Shown here: positions 1 through 9,163 of the stretch, piece by piece
Numbering within the stretch: the first letter of the stretch is position 1
How the letters are laid out: the number at the start of each line of letters is the position of its first letter
Assembly: GCA_002320285.1 (NCBI GenBank)
Contig: DCKE01000004.1
Location: 6,407 to 70,406, forward strand
DNA from: Flavobacteriaceae bacterium UBA1682
Lineage (GTDB): Bacteria; Bacteroidota; Bacteroidia; Flavobacteriales; Flavobacteriaceae
Direction: 5' to 3'
DNA: 64,000 nucleotides
Program-made: the position numbers and the translations under genes
Notes under the pieces: model-generated
Seen by the model: the letters and a program-made list of their open reading frames with translations, nothing else
Databases searched by the model: none
What the model was told of the DNA's origin: nothing

Positions 1-1
1 G

Positions 2-523
2 ACGTTAAGCCAAATTCAGATTACAAATTATACCATGAGAGATGAAGTATTGTACGGCAAAAAATCATTCAAAAAAGTTATCGCTCAACAAGTAGAAGAT
101 GTATACCCCATAGCCATCAGTTCGAGTGATGTTAAAACATTTATTCCAAATGTTTATCAGATGGCAACCACAAATGAAAACACCTTAAACTTTACCTCCA
201 ATTTTGAAATTGATCCGACTGCTAAGCGCTTAAAAGTATTTCTTCAAGATCGTGAAATCATTTTGGATATATTATCTATTTCAGAAAATCAAATAAATAT
301 CGCCAGACCAAAGACCGATTTACCGGCTCAATTATTTGTATATGGAACAGAAGTACAGGACTTAAAAACCGTGGACTACGACGCTCTATCCATGCTAAAC
401 ATTTCAGCAACTCAAGAACTGGCATCCCGATTAATTCTATTGGAAACTGAAAATCAAAACATCAAAAAAATCAATGCAGACTTTGAAAAACGCTTAAAAA
501 AATTAGAACTTTTAATTAAATAG
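2..523 (+). CDS. Peptidase S74 / intramolecular chaperone domain protein, C-terminal fragment
   Basis: The reading frame is open from base 2, with no stop before the first ATG at 35, so this is the tail of a longer gene cut by the left window edge. The visible part reads as the end of an S74 intramolecular chaperone domain: the hallmark VIAQQVEDVYP near residue 15 of the ATG-numbered fragment, then a VDYDAL segment and a C-terminal helix rich in Glu, Lys and Leu that would form the trimeric coiled coil. Such domains end phage tail fibres and bacterial surface fibres, help them trimerise and are then cleaved off. What the missing N-terminal part does cannot be told. A terminator follows directly. 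Confidence 0.75.
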   Translation, partial: TLSQIQITNYTMRDEVLYGKKSFKKVIAQQVEDVYPIAISSSDVKTFIPNVYQMATTNENTLNFTSNFEIDPTAKRLKVFLQDREIILDILSISENQINIARPKTDLPAQLFVYGTEVQDLKTVDYDALSMLNISATQELASRLILLETENQNIKKINADFEKRLKKLELLIK

Positions 524-540
524 ATCTGTATCGTTAAAAT

Positions 541-576
541 TAATAAGCCGATTCATTGTGAGAATCGGCTTATTAA
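541..576. terminator. Bidirectional intrinsic terminator
   Basis: A 13-bp inverted repeat (taataagccgatt / aatcggcttatta) lies between two convergent genes, with A- and T-rich flanks on both sides, so it can end transcription from either direction. Confidence 0.85.
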
Positions 577-579
577 TTT

Positions 580-1437
580 TTAAAACGCTACGGAATGTGT
601 AATATCCTTCCAAGCATGGGCAATTTGTTCTGGAGTCTCACACGCGCTCCCCAGTATATCCATCGGATAAGTAACCCCTTCTCTTTCTGTCCATTTTACT
701 GCATAGAAATGTCCGTTTGCAGCCCTAAGTATATAACCCGAGTCCATACAGTCAGGCGACACCAAATACAGTACTCCTGTTGCAATCTGAGAAGGCTTTA
801 AGTTTTCAGGCTCTCCTTCTACATTCCACATACGCGTTTTTGCCACAGGAGATACTGTATTGACTAAAATACCGTACTCTTCACCTTCGACAGCCAAAAT
901 ATTCATCAAACCAATTTGTGCCATTTTACCTATAGCGTAGGGCCCCAAGCCCTTTAATCCATACTCTTTATATATAGCGCGGTCTGAAGTAGTAAAGACC
1001 ATACGACCATATTTTTGTTGCTTCATCACCGGAAATAGCGCTTTGGACAACCACGTCGGAATATATACATTGACATCCATACTGCGCTCTAAGAATTCCT
1101 GTGTTAATTCTTCCATGGTTTGATAAGCAACCCAACCCGCATTGTGTATTAATATGTCTACCCTACCAAATTTTTCAACAATTTGATCAACCAGGTTTTG
1201 ACAATGCTGCTCGTTGTTCAAATTGACATCTACCGCCCAAATTCGATTGGGATCCAAGCTGATAGATTGCGCGGCTTGTTGAACCAATTCAGGGTTATTA
1301 CCCGTTCCATCTTTATCAACACCATAATCCTGCATAACCACTATTGCTCCTCTTTCAAATAATAATTTTGCATATTCAAATCCTACACCTCTAGCACTAC
1401 CCGTAATTAAAGCTACTTGTTTATCTAAGCGAATCAT
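580..1437 (-). CDS. SDR-family NAD(P)-dependent oxidoreductase
   Basis: This 285-residue protein is a classical short-chain dehydrogenase/reductase. The Rossmann nucleotide motif TGSARGVG is near residues 13-20, the NAG motif near 99-101, a serine in TTSDRA near 150, and the catalytic YAIGK (YxxxK) near 167. The loop after strand 2 (MQDYGVDKDGTG) resembles the SDR unit of peroxisomal multifunctional enzyme type 2, so a hydroxyacyl or steroid-like substrate is possible, but it is not proven. The protein has about 40 residues more than a minimal SDR at its C-terminus. It is monocistronic, with a terminator downstream and a promoter-like element 23 bp upstream of its ATG. Confidence 0.85.
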   Translation of the reverse strand: MIRLDKQVALITGSARGVGFEYAKLLFERGAIVVMQDYGVDKDGTGNNPELVQQAAQSISLDPNRIWAVDVNLNNEQHCQNLVDQIVEKFGRVDILIHNAGWVAYQTMEELTQEFLERSMDVNVYIPTWLSKALFPVMKQQKYGRMVFTTSDRAIYKEYGLKGLGPYAIGKMAQIGLMNILAVEGEEYGILVNTVSPVAKTRMWNVEGEPENLKPSQIATGVLYLVSPDCMDSGYILRAANGHFYAVKWTEREGVTYPMDILGSACETPEQIAHAWKDITHSVAF

Positions 1438-1949
1438 ATTCTTTGAATTTTTATTTATTCAAAAATAATATTTTTTTTCAGCTAACACATCAATTATCAA
1501 ACATACCTTTTTTTTTAAATTCAAATTTAAAGCCAACAATTCGCTCACTAAGTCAAAGATAATTACAGTGAAAAAATTGCTTTTTTAAATCGTTTTTACT
1601 ATATTTATTATATAACGTACAAACCCAGCAGTTATACTTCGAGCAGCACTCTCTATGAGAAATCACGGCAACGCACCATCATAGTCGTTGTAGCCGAATT
1701 AGAACTGTCATGAATTACCTTAGAATTTGTGGGTGGAGTTTTATGCGCTTAAATTGCTTCTTGAGTTGGATTCCAACAAAGTCGATTTCTAATTACAAAA
1801 TTCCACAGTATTTTTTGACATTCTTTGAGTAGTTAGTGGTATGGTTTCTTTTAAAAAATTTAATGAAAGTTGTCGATTGAAACGAATTCATGCGAATATT
1901 CGGTCTATAAAAAAAAACAATTTATTTTACCCTTACTAATACACCATTG
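1438..1949. other. Gene-free stretch of about 510 bp
   Basis: No convincing gene was found here. The first 180 bases are very AT-rich and hold the promoter of the SDR gene. From about 1610 to 1760 the base composition is more even, as in a decayed gene, but no recognisable protein emerges in any frame I read. A 33-codon open frame from the ATG at 1841 has no family look. Confidence 0.5.
1460..1493 (-). promoter_or_regulatory. Candidate Bacteroidota promoter for the SDR gene
   Basis: Read on the minus strand, TTG (1493-1491) is followed after 23 bp by TATTTTTG (1467-1460), matching the Flavobacterium pattern TTG-N17-23-TAnnTTTG, 23 bp before the ATG. A second -7-like TATCTTTG lies at 1561-1554. 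Confidence 0.5.
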
Positions 1950-2828
1950 ATGAAAGCACAGCGAGAGATTTTTAACGAGCCCCATATAGCTCATTCCTTT
2001 TCGATTGTTCGGATTAAAAACACGGTAATCGACAGTACATTTTTCACTAGGCTGACCTATCACCGCATAGTTTTTATTGAGGAAGGTAATGGAATATTAA
2101 GCATAGATCAACATTCGTACGATATCAAAAAGGACGAAGTTTTCCTTATTTCGATCGGACAAATTTATAGATTTGAAAATAACGCCACCGTATCTGGATA
2201 TACAATATCTTTTGGAGATTGTTTTTGGGAAAAAACACCCCGTAGTGCTCGAGATTGTAAGTCTGTTTTATTTAACAAGACCACTGCCAATCAAAGACTA
2301 CAAATCGATAAGACAGCCATGCAACAGCTATTATTCTTAATGGCAACTTTAAGCACAGAATACCACAGCAAGCCATATTACAATCAGATGGATGCCTTGG
2401 CTTCCTATTTAAAAATTATTATGATTAAACTCGCCAACGTGCAGCTTCACGATGAAATGAGATTTGAAAGTCAGGATTATTTATTGTATCGCCAATTTAT
2501 GGAACTAGTCAGTAGCGAATTTCATCAAAACCACAGCGTAAAAACCTATGCTGTTAGTCTACATATCACAGCGCGTAAACTTAGCGAAACCTGCAAGAGA
2601 TGTAGTGGTATGGGCGCTAAAGAAGTCATCAATGGACAACTTTTAGCAGAGGCCAAAAGATTGTTACAATTCAGTTCAAATACCGTCAAGGAGATCGCTT
2701 ATACGCTACACTTTAGCAGCTCCGAACAGTTTAGCAACTTCTTTAAGAAACACTCAAACAGCTCGCCGGCAAACTATCGCAGTCAATTTATTAATATCGC
2801 GCAGATCAAGACAACAATCAAACCGTAG
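1950..2828 (+). CDS. AraC-family transcriptional regulator
   Basis: This 292-residue protein has a cupin-like N-terminal sensing half (residues 20-100, with EEGNGILSID and KDEVFLI) and a C-terminal AraC HTH pair (about 185-285), including ITARKLSETCKRCSG in the first helix-turn-helix and IAYTLHFSSSEQFSNFFKKH in the second. I chose the ATG at 1950; a TTG codon directly before it gives only one extra residue. The HD-domain gene begins 79 bp downstream in the same direction without a terminator between, so this regulator probably controls or is co-transcribed with it. The inducer is unknown. Confidence 0.85.
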   Translation: MKAQREIFNEPHIAHSFSIVRIKNTVIDSTFFTRLTYHRIVFIEEGNGILSIDQHSYDIKKDEVFLISIGQIYRFENNATVSGYTISFGDCFWEKTPRSARDCKSVLFNKTTANQRLQIDKTAMQQLLFLMATLSTEYHSKPYYNQMDALASYLKIIMIKLANVQLHDEMRFESQDYLLYRQFMELVSSEFHQNHSVKTYAVSLHITARKLSETCKRCSGMGAKEVINGQLLAEAKRLLQFSSNTVKEIAYTLHFSSSEQFSNFFKKHSNSSPANYRSQFINIAQIKTTIKP

Positions 2829-2907
2829 ATTTTGACATTTCAACCGTATATATTGGTATTCCACAAAACCGCTTAGGAAGGTAATTTAGCAAAAAAATAA
2901 AATCATC

Positions 2908-3558
2908 ATGTCTAAAAATCAACCTCAGAAAATTGCCGGTATACGAATACCCGACAGTAAAATTGCCACACAAGCTACTGAACTTTTGTTAACACACGGC
3001 ACGGAATTTATCTACAATCATTCACTGCGTGTATTTTTGTTTTCCTCCTTACACGCACAACGAAACAATTTGGATTATGACCGCGAATTATTGTATACCG
3101 CAGCAGTCTTTCACGACTTGGGACTTGTAAAACCATACCGCAGTGCGGATTTGCGTTTTGAGGTCGACGGAGCAAATGCCGCGCGAGAATTCTTAAAAAG
3201 CCATGGAGTGCCTTTAGACAAACTGCAATTGGTTTGGGACAGTATTGCACTACATACCACTATAGGTATAGCCGAACACAAAGAGAATGAAGTAGCGCTA
3301 CTGTACGCCGGTGTAGGACTCGATGTGATCGGAGACGGTTACGAGCACCTAACAAAAGAACATCGCGAAGAAATTATCCATATTTTTCCACGACAAAACT
3401 TTAAAAAGCAAATCATCCCCACCTTCTTTGAAGGCTTTGCACATAAAACCGAAACGACCTTTGGCAATATTAAAGCCGATGTCTGTGCTTTTATGATACC
3501 GAATTTTAGAAAGACCAATTTTTGCGATTGCATTTTAAATTCTCCGTGGTCAGAATAA
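2908..3558 (+). CDS. HD-domain metal-dependent hydrolase, cyanamide-hydratase-like
   Basis: This 216-residue protein has a clear HD fold: the first metal histidine in YNHSLRVF (about residue 37), the HD pair in AAVFHDLGLV (about 68-69) and the helix SIALHTTIGIA (about 115) with a further histidine. The arrangement resembles the subgroup containing fungal cyanamide hydratase (Ddi2/3-like), whose members act on small nitrogen compounds, but sequence alone does not fix the substrate; phosphohydrolase activity is the alternative. The preceding AraC regulator points to an inducible function. The last 25 residues, with two close cysteines (FCDCIL), are not a family feature I recognise. Confidence 0.75.
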   Translation: MSKNQPQKIAGIRIPDSKIATQATELLLTHGTEFIYNHSLRVFLFSSLHAQRNNLDYDRELLYTAAVFHDLGLVKPYRSADLRFEVDGANAAREFLKSHGVPLDKLQLVWDSIALHTTIGIAEHKENEVALLYAGVGLDVIGDGYEHLTKEHREEIIHIFPRQNFKKQIIPTFFEGFAHKTETTFGNIKADVCAFMIPNFRKTNFCDCILNSPWSE

Positions 3559-3917
3559 TCAACGACCCAAATACAGCACAATTATAGGTCTTAAATCTAA
3601 AGATCCGTTGCCCCGGCCTATAAATCGGTATGGACTACTTAATTTATACCCCCTTTTTTAAAAATTAGTTTAAATAAGAGCTGTGTTAAAAAGCCGGTGG
3701 TCAAAGCTCAACTATCGCAATAATTGTAAGAGACAACACATGTTTAAATTTAGTTAATAAATTATATTTAGTTTAAATAATTTAAAAAACAACTGGCTCG
3801 ATATTCGATAAAACACAAGATCTAAGATTTGACTATGTTTTTCCTTAACATTTTATGTCGTTTTAATTAATTAAAATCGTAAATTTAAAGTATTATAAAC
3901 ATACTAAAATATTGAAT
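3559..3917. other. Gene-free stretch of about 360 bp
   Basis: AT-rich spacer between co-directional genes. I see no gene, no strong hairpin with a T-run and no TAnnTTTG element. It presumably carries the promoter of the HdeD-like gene. Confidence 0.45.
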
Positions 3918-4496
3918 ATGGAAAATCAAGTAATGACAACAATGAAAAGTGCTATCAAGCATTGGTACCTATCACTTATTGTAGGTGTATTATTTATTTT
4001 ATTGGGTTTTTGGATACTGAGAACTCCTGTAGAAGCCTATATTACATTAGCCTTATTATTTAGTATTAGTTTCTTTATCAACGGTATTTTCGAAATTATC
4101 TTTTCTATTAGCAATCGAAAGGAACTAAACAGTTGGGGCTGGTTTTTAGCAACCGGTATTATTGATCTTATTTTTGGTATTTGGTTGATGTCTGCTCCGC
4201 AATTATCGATAGCAGTTCTACCATTATATATTGGCTTCATCTTACTGTTTCGTTCGGTATCGGCCATTGGATTTTCATTTGAAATCAAATCTTTTGGTTC
4301 CAAAAACTGGGGATGGCTATTGGCCTTAGGCATTTTAGGTATTTTATTCTCGTTTATTATGATTTGGAATCCAATAATTGGAGGCATCACAATCATTTTT
4401 TGGACGGCTATGGCCTTTTTAATATATGGAATCTCTCGAGTAGTGCTGTCGATTCGATTTAAACAACTCAAGAATCAGATTAAAAATCAATCATAA
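3918..4496 (+). CDS. HdeD-family (DUF308) membrane protein
   Basis: The 192-residue product is almost entirely hydrophobic, with about six transmembrane segments in three similar hairpins, for example WYLSLIVGVLFILLGFWIL and WGWFLATGIIDLIFGIWLM. The GxxxxxxGxWxL pattern is typical of HdeD/DUF308 proteins, which in enterobacteria are linked to acid resistance. The ATG at 3918 is preferred over a TTG two codons earlier. It is flanked by long AT-rich spacers and a strong terminator, so it is likely monocistronic. Its role here is unknown. Confidence 0.8.
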   Translation: MENQVMTTMKSAIKHWYLSLIVGVLFILLGFWILRTPVEAYITLALLFSISFFINGIFEIIFSISNRKELNSWGWFLATGIIDLIFGIWLMSAPQLSIAVLPLYIGFILLFRSVSAIGFSFEIKSFGSKNWGWLLALGILGILFSFIMIWNPIIGGITIIFWTAMAFLIYGISRVVLSIRFKQLKNQIKNQS

Positions 4497-4503
4497 ATCA
4501 TGC

Positions 4504-4540
4504 AAAAGGTTTTTTCAATTGTTGAAAAAACCTTTTTTTT
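4504..4540 (+). terminator. Intrinsic terminator of the HdeD-like gene
   Basis: A perfect 15-bp stem (aaaaggttttttcaa pairing with ttgaaaaaacctttt) and a run of eight T residues begin 8 bp after the stop codon. Confidence 0.9.
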
Positions 4541-5022
4541 ACTGTCAACCTATAGCTACCGCTATGTAGCCTAAACGACTCCAAGGCGTACTGCGATAAA
4601 ATTTGCTTTACAAAGTCTGTACAGCACTTTTTTTTTTTAACAGACGCCCCAGCATGATATCCATTACCCCACTACTTACATCTCTCAATCGGGTTCAATA
4701 CACTTCGAACTCATATGCTAAAAAAAATAGGTATCAGACAGCGCACGAAGCCGAACGACCTATAATGATTTACGCTTTAATTTCCTTTTTTAACATCGGA
4801 AAAAAAAATAATTAACAAAAATATACAAACAATGGCAATGGCAATTTTTACAGAAAGCCAAATCCTTATTTATTTTTTATTTAATTAACAATAATATCAT
4901 AGTAATCAAGGCCTAACGAAATAAAAATTGTTTTTTATGCGAGTTTATACTTCTTTATTATACAAAATAAGCCTATTTTTGGAAAACGCTAATAGCATTT
5001 ACATTTCTATAAAAAACACTAT
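4541..5022. other. Gene-free stretch before the RND operon
   Basis: About 480 bp. A 70-codon open frame at 4603-4815 has a non-ATG start, T-run-driven Phe stretches and no family resemblance, so I do not call it. The last 50 bases carry the operon promoter element. Confidence 0.5.
4974..4981 (+). promoter_or_regulatory. -7 element of the RND efflux operon
   Basis: TATTTTTG fits the Bacteroidota -7 consensus TAnnTTTG and ends 41 bp before the adaptor ATG. No good -33 TTG was found at 17-23 bp. Confidence 0.45.
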
Positions 5023-6084
5023 ATGAAACGAGTTGTAATTCTCGCCCTACTCCTATTTACTGTTGGAGGAATGATTGGATACCGTCTGATCCAAAATAAC
5101 AAGAAACAAGAAAAAGGACCGAATAACAGTATGAGTGCTCCACTACAAGTCAAGGGTATGATTATCAGTAATTCAAACTTCAATAATTCAATTCAACTTT
5201 CTGGATCCATAGAGCCCAATGAGCAAGTAGATCTCAAAAGTGAAGTTTCTGGTGTTGCGGAAAAAATATTTTTTCAGGAGGGAAGTCACGTTACTGCTGG
5301 TCAAACCCTACTTAAGGTTAACGACTCTGAATTGCAAGCGCAGTTATTACAAGCAAAAACCAAGGTTTCGCTAACGTCAGAAAACGAGCGCAGAGCGAAA
5401 TTACTTATTGCCAAAGAAGCTATTAGTAAAGAAGAATACGATGTGGCTTATGCCGAACTTCGATCAGCTCAAGCCCAAGTTCAATTGGTGGTAGCACAGA
5501 TTCAAAAAACATCGATTAAAGCGCCTTTTTCTGGAAAAATTGGCTTGCGCTATATTTCGCCCGGAACCTATATTACTCCAGCCACACCAATAGCTAAATT
5601 GGTCAATAGTCAACAGGTTAAAGTAACCTTTGCTGTACCGGAAAAATACGCGACTCAGGTAAAAAAAGGTGGTAAAATTACCTTTACAGTATCGGGAAAC
5701 AGCAAATCGTACACCGCAGAGATTTATGCGATTGAAACTCAGATTGAAGTAAGCAATCGAACGCTTCAGGTAAGGGCATTAGCAGATAATTCTGATGGTG
5801 AATTAATTCCCGGTTCTTTCGCTAATATAGAATTGATCCTAGATGTCATTGAAAAAGCTTTATTAGTTCCTACTGAGGCCGTTATTCCAATACAAAACGG
5901 CAAGAAGGTATTTGTTGCCAAAAACGGTCAAGCTAAAAGTGTTTTTGTAACCACTGGAGCGCGAACAAAAGACGATATACTAATATTAGAGGGTCTCCAG
6001 GTTGGAGATACTTTACTGACCTCTGGTGTGATGTCATTAAAAGACGACACTGTGGTGAACATTATTTTAACTCCAAAAAAATAA
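5023..6084 (+). CDS. RND efflux periplasmic adaptor (membrane fusion protein)
   Basis: This 353-residue protein is the adaptor linking an inner-membrane RND pump to the outer-membrane channel. An N-terminal membrane anchor or signal (residues 2-22) is followed by the first half of a biotinyl-lipoyl-like domain (EPNEQVDLKSEVSGVAEKI, about 66-84), a short alpha-hairpin (about 100-165), the second half-lipoyl (IKAPFSGKIGLRYISPGTYI) and a beta-barrel plus membrane-proximal region ending in a strongly hydrophilic tail. Length and order match the HlyD/AcrA family. The pump gene starts 4 bp after its stop, and the channel follows, so all three parts are one operon. The substrate is not predictable. 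Confidence 0.92.
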   Translation: MKRVVILALLLFTVGGMIGYRLIQNNKKQEKGPNNSMSAPLQVKGMIISNSNFNNSIQLSGSIEPNEQVDLKSEVSGVAEKIFFQEGSHVTAGQTLLKVNDSELQAQLLQAKTKVSLTSENERRAKLLIAKEAISKEEYDVAYAELRSAQAQVQLVVAQIQKTSIKAPFSGKIGLRYISPGTYITPATPIAKLVNSQQVKVTFAVPEKYATQVKKGGKITFTVSGNSKSYTAEIYAIETQIEVSNRTLQVRALADNSDGELIPGSFANIELILDVIEKALLVPTEAVIPIQNGKKVFVAKNGQAKSVFVTTGARTKDDILILEGLQVGDTLLTSGVMSLKDDTVVNIILTPKK

Positions 6085-6088
6085 TATT

Positions 6089-9000
6089 TTGAGTATATCA
6101 ACCTTAAGTATTAAGCGACCAGTCCTGACCATCGTAATGAATATTATTTTATTACTTTTTGGACTGATTGGATATCATTTTTTGGGTGTTCGAGAATTTC
6201 CTTCCATCGATGCCGCCCAAGTATCCGTAAGAACAAACTATGCGGGTGCAAATCCGGATATTATTGAATCTCAAATCACAGAGCCTCTTGAAAAAGCGAT
6301 CAACAGCATCGATGGTATCCGCAACATCACTTCTTCAAGTACTCAGGGATCAAGCAATATTACCATTGAGTTTAACTTAGAAAAGAATTTAGAAGAAGCG
6401 GCAAATGATGTACGGGATAAGGTTTCTCAAGCCATGAGAAGTCTTCCACAAGACATCGATGCTCCCCCAGTAGTTTCTAAAGCGGATTCAGATGGAGAAC
6501 CTATAATCACGATGACGATTCAAAGTGAGACACGGGATGCACTAGAACTCAGTGACTATGCCGAAAACGTAATTGCTCAACGGATACAGACCATTTCTGG
6601 TGTAAGTAGTGTACAGATCTGGGGACAAAAAAAATATGCGATGCGATTATGGATCAATCCAGAAAAACTTGCGTCATATGGAGTAACTATCTTGGATGTC
6701 AGATCCGCGTTGGGTGGCCAGAATATTGAACTACCCACCGGAAAGTTAGTAGGTGATAATACGGAATTAACGGTAAAAACAAAAGGGAATCTATCAACTC
6801 CTGAGGAATTCAACAATATTATTATTCGCTCGGATTCCGGTAAAGTAGTCAAACTTTCCGACGTTGGATATGCCGAATTGGGTCCCGAAAACACGGAAAC
6901 TCAAATGACCGATGCTGGAAAACCCATGGTTGGTATGGCTATAATTCCACAGCCGGGAACGAACTACATAGAAATTTCCGATGCCTTTTATAAAGAATTG
7001 GAACAATTGAAAAGAGAATTACCCGCAGATATTTCTCTGAACATTGCGATGGATAATACTTTATTTATCAAGAATTCAGTTACCGAAGTTGCTGAAACTA
7101 TATTGATTTCAATTACACTGGTGGTTCTAATTATCTATTTCTTTTTTAGAGATTGGGGAATAGCATTTCGTCCGCTTATCGATATTCCGATATCGTTAAT
7201 AGCCACTTTTTTCATCATGTTTTTGTTTGGTTTTTCGATCAATGTATTAACTCTTTTAGCGATTGTTTTAGCTACCGGTTTGGTCGTTGATGATGGGATT
7301 GTCGTCACCGAAAACATTTATAAAAAAGTTGAAGAAGGCATGAGTCCGATTGAAGCGGCTATTAAGGGATCCAATGAAATCTTTTTTGCAGTTATTTCGA
7401 TATCTGTAACCTTGGCTGCGGTTTTTTTACCGGTGATTTTCCTAGAAGGCTTTGTAGGGCGATTATTTCGAGAGTTTGGTGTCGTCATTGCATCAGCGGT
7501 TTTAATCTCGGCATTTGTATCCCTTACCTTAACTCCGATGCTAAATGCTTACTTGATGAAAAAAGACGTCAGTAAAAAATCGAAGTTTTACAATTTTACA
7601 GAACCTTTCTTTGTTCAATTAAACCTAACCTACCACAACGCCTTATCATCATTTATGAAATGGAAGTGGATTAGTTTTCCGATATTGATTTTATGTTTTG
7701 TATTGATCGGCGTTTTTTATTCCACCATCCAAAAGGAAACAGCGCCCTATGACGACCGCAGCATGGTATCTATCGGAATCACGACTCCCGAAGGATCTAC
7801 CTATGAATATACAGACCGTTTGATGCAAGAATTGTCTCACCTGATCAACGATTCCATACCAGAGAAAAAGGTGGCGCTTGTCATTTCTTCTCCTGGATTC
7901 GGATCCTCATCTGTGAATTCCGGACGTATCCGTTTGGCTCTTGTCGAGCCGGGAGAACGGGAACGATCACAAGATGAAATCGCTAAACAATTGAGTCAGT
8001 ATACCAAAGCCTATCCAGAGGCTAAAGTGCTAATTAATCAACAACCTACTATATCGGTTAACAGACGCGGTGGTTTGCCCATACAGTATATTATACAGGC
8101 TCCAAATTTTGAAAAACTCGAAGAAAAGATTCCTGAATTCATGAATGAAGTAAGTCAGGACCCTACATTCTCCGTCGTAGATGTCAATCTAAAATTTAAC
8201 AAACCTGAAATCTACGTCAATATCGATCGCGAAAAAGCACAGTCTTTGGGTGTATCGATTCGCGATATTGCTGAAACCCTGCAATCATCACTGTCAGGGC
8301 AACGGTTCGGTTATTTTATGATGAATGGAAAACAATATCAAATCATCGGACAATTTAAAGATTTAGATCGTAGTAAACCTTTAGATTTGGTTTCAACTTA
8401 TGTAAAAAACAACAATGGTCAATTGATTCAACTCGACAACTTAGTTACCCTGGAAGAACGCAGTAGTCCACCACAGCTCTATCACAACAACCGCTATATG
8501 TCTGCTACGGTCTCTGCTGGCCTAGCACCTGGAAAAAGTATCAGTGATGGTATAGAAGCTATGGATCGCGTTAAAGCTAAGGTTTTAGACGATAGTTTTA
8601 CAACTGACCTGTCTGGAGAATCAAGAGATTTCGCAGAAAGTAACTCCAATACTGCTTTTGCCTTTGCTTTAGCACTATTGTTGATATATCTTATTTTAGC
8701 CGCTCAATTTGAAAGTTTCTTAGATCCCTTCATCATCATACTAACTGTACCAATGGCTGTAGCAGGAGCTTTATTTTCACTGTGGTTATTCGATCAAACT
8801 TGGAATATATTTAGTCAGATTGGAACGATTATGCTGATTGGTTTAGTGACCAAAAACGGTATACTTATCGTCGAATTTGCCAACCAATTACGCGAACGCG
8901 GTATTGAAAAACACCAAGCAATTATTGAAGCCTCTGTCTCGCGTTTGCGTCCGATTTTAATGACCAGTTTTGCAATCGCATTTGGAGCATTACCGATCGC

Positions 9001-9160
9001 ACTATCACTCGGCGCCGCTTCACAAAGTAGAGTTGGTATGGGCGTTGTAATTGTTGGAGGTACCATCTTCTCTTTAGCATTGACATTATTTGTTATTCCC
9101 GCTATTTACTTGATGTGGTCCCGAGCTAAAAAACACCGTCCCGAATTTGATAATTATTAG
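6089..9160 (+). CDS. RND-family efflux pump permease (AcrB/HAE1-like)
   Basis: This 1023-residue inner-membrane pump is full length for the HAE1 RND family. It opens with SISTLSIKRPVLTIVMNI, a typical N-terminus followed by the first membrane helix. Two large periplasmic loops alternate with two six-helix bundles; the TM4 proton-relay motif GLVVDDGIVVTENI is near residues 400-413, and the second bundle has the signature region LVTKNGILIVEFAN near 920-935. The start is a TTG: no in-frame ATG lies before TM1, and the codons after TTG encode the conserved N-terminus. The gene is 4 bp from the adaptor and 3 bp from the channel gene, which implies coupled translation. Confidence 0.95.
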   Translation: MSISTLSIKRPVLTIVMNIILLLFGLIGYHFLGVREFPSIDAAQVSVRTNYAGANPDIIESQITEPLEKAINSIDGIRNITSSSTQGSSNITIEFNLEKNLEEAANDVRDKVSQAMRSLPQDIDAPPVVSKADSDGEPIITMTIQSETRDALELSDYAENVIAQRIQTISGVSSVQIWGQKKYAMRLWINPEKLASYGVTILDVRSALGGQNIELPTGKLVGDNTELTVKTKGNLSTPEEFNNIIIRSDSGKVVKLSDVGYAELGPENTETQMTDAGKPMVGMAIIPQPGTNYIEISDAFYKELEQLKRELPADISLNIAMDNTLFIKNSVTEVAETILISITLVVLIIYFFFRDWGIAFRPLIDIPISLIATFFIMFLFGFSINVLTLLAIVLATGLVVDDGIVVTENIYKKVEEGMSPIEAAIKGSNEIFFAVISISVTLAAVFLPVIFLEGFVGRLFREFGVVIASAVLISAFVSLTLTPMLNAYLMKKDVSKKSKFYNFTEPFFVQLNLTYHNALSSFMKWKWISFPILILCFVLIGVFYSTIQKETAPYDDRSMVSIGITTPEGSTYEYTDRLMQELSHLINDSIPEKKVALVISSPGFGSSSVNSGRIRLALVEPGERERSQDEIAKQLSQYTKAYPEAKVLINQQPTISVNRRGGLPIQYIIQAPNFEKLEEKIPEFMNEVSQDPTFSVVDVNLKFNKPEIYVNIDREKAQSLGVSIRDIAETLQSSLSGQRFGYFMMNGKQYQIIGQFKDLDRSKPLDLVSTYVKNNNGQLIQLDNLVTLEERSSPPQLYHNNRYMSATVSAGLAPGKSISDGIEAMDRVKAKVLDDSFTTDLSGESRDFAESNSNTAFAFALALLLIYLILAAQFESFLDPFIIILTVPMAVAGALFSLWLFDQTWNIFSQIGTIMLIGLVTKNGILIVEFANQLRERGIEKHQAIIEASVSRLRPILMTSFAIAFGALPIALSLGAASQSRVGMGVVIVGGTIFSLALTLFVIPAIYLMWSRAKKHRPEFDNY

Positions 9161-9163
9161 ACA

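Noticed and set aside
1610..1760. tRNA or other structured RNA in the 1.4-1.9 kb gap
   Set aside because: No cloverleaf, T-loop or CCA-type end could be built from this sequence.
4603..4815. 70-codon open frame in the spacer before the RND operon
   Set aside because: Non-ATG start, homopolymer-driven composition and no family resemblance.
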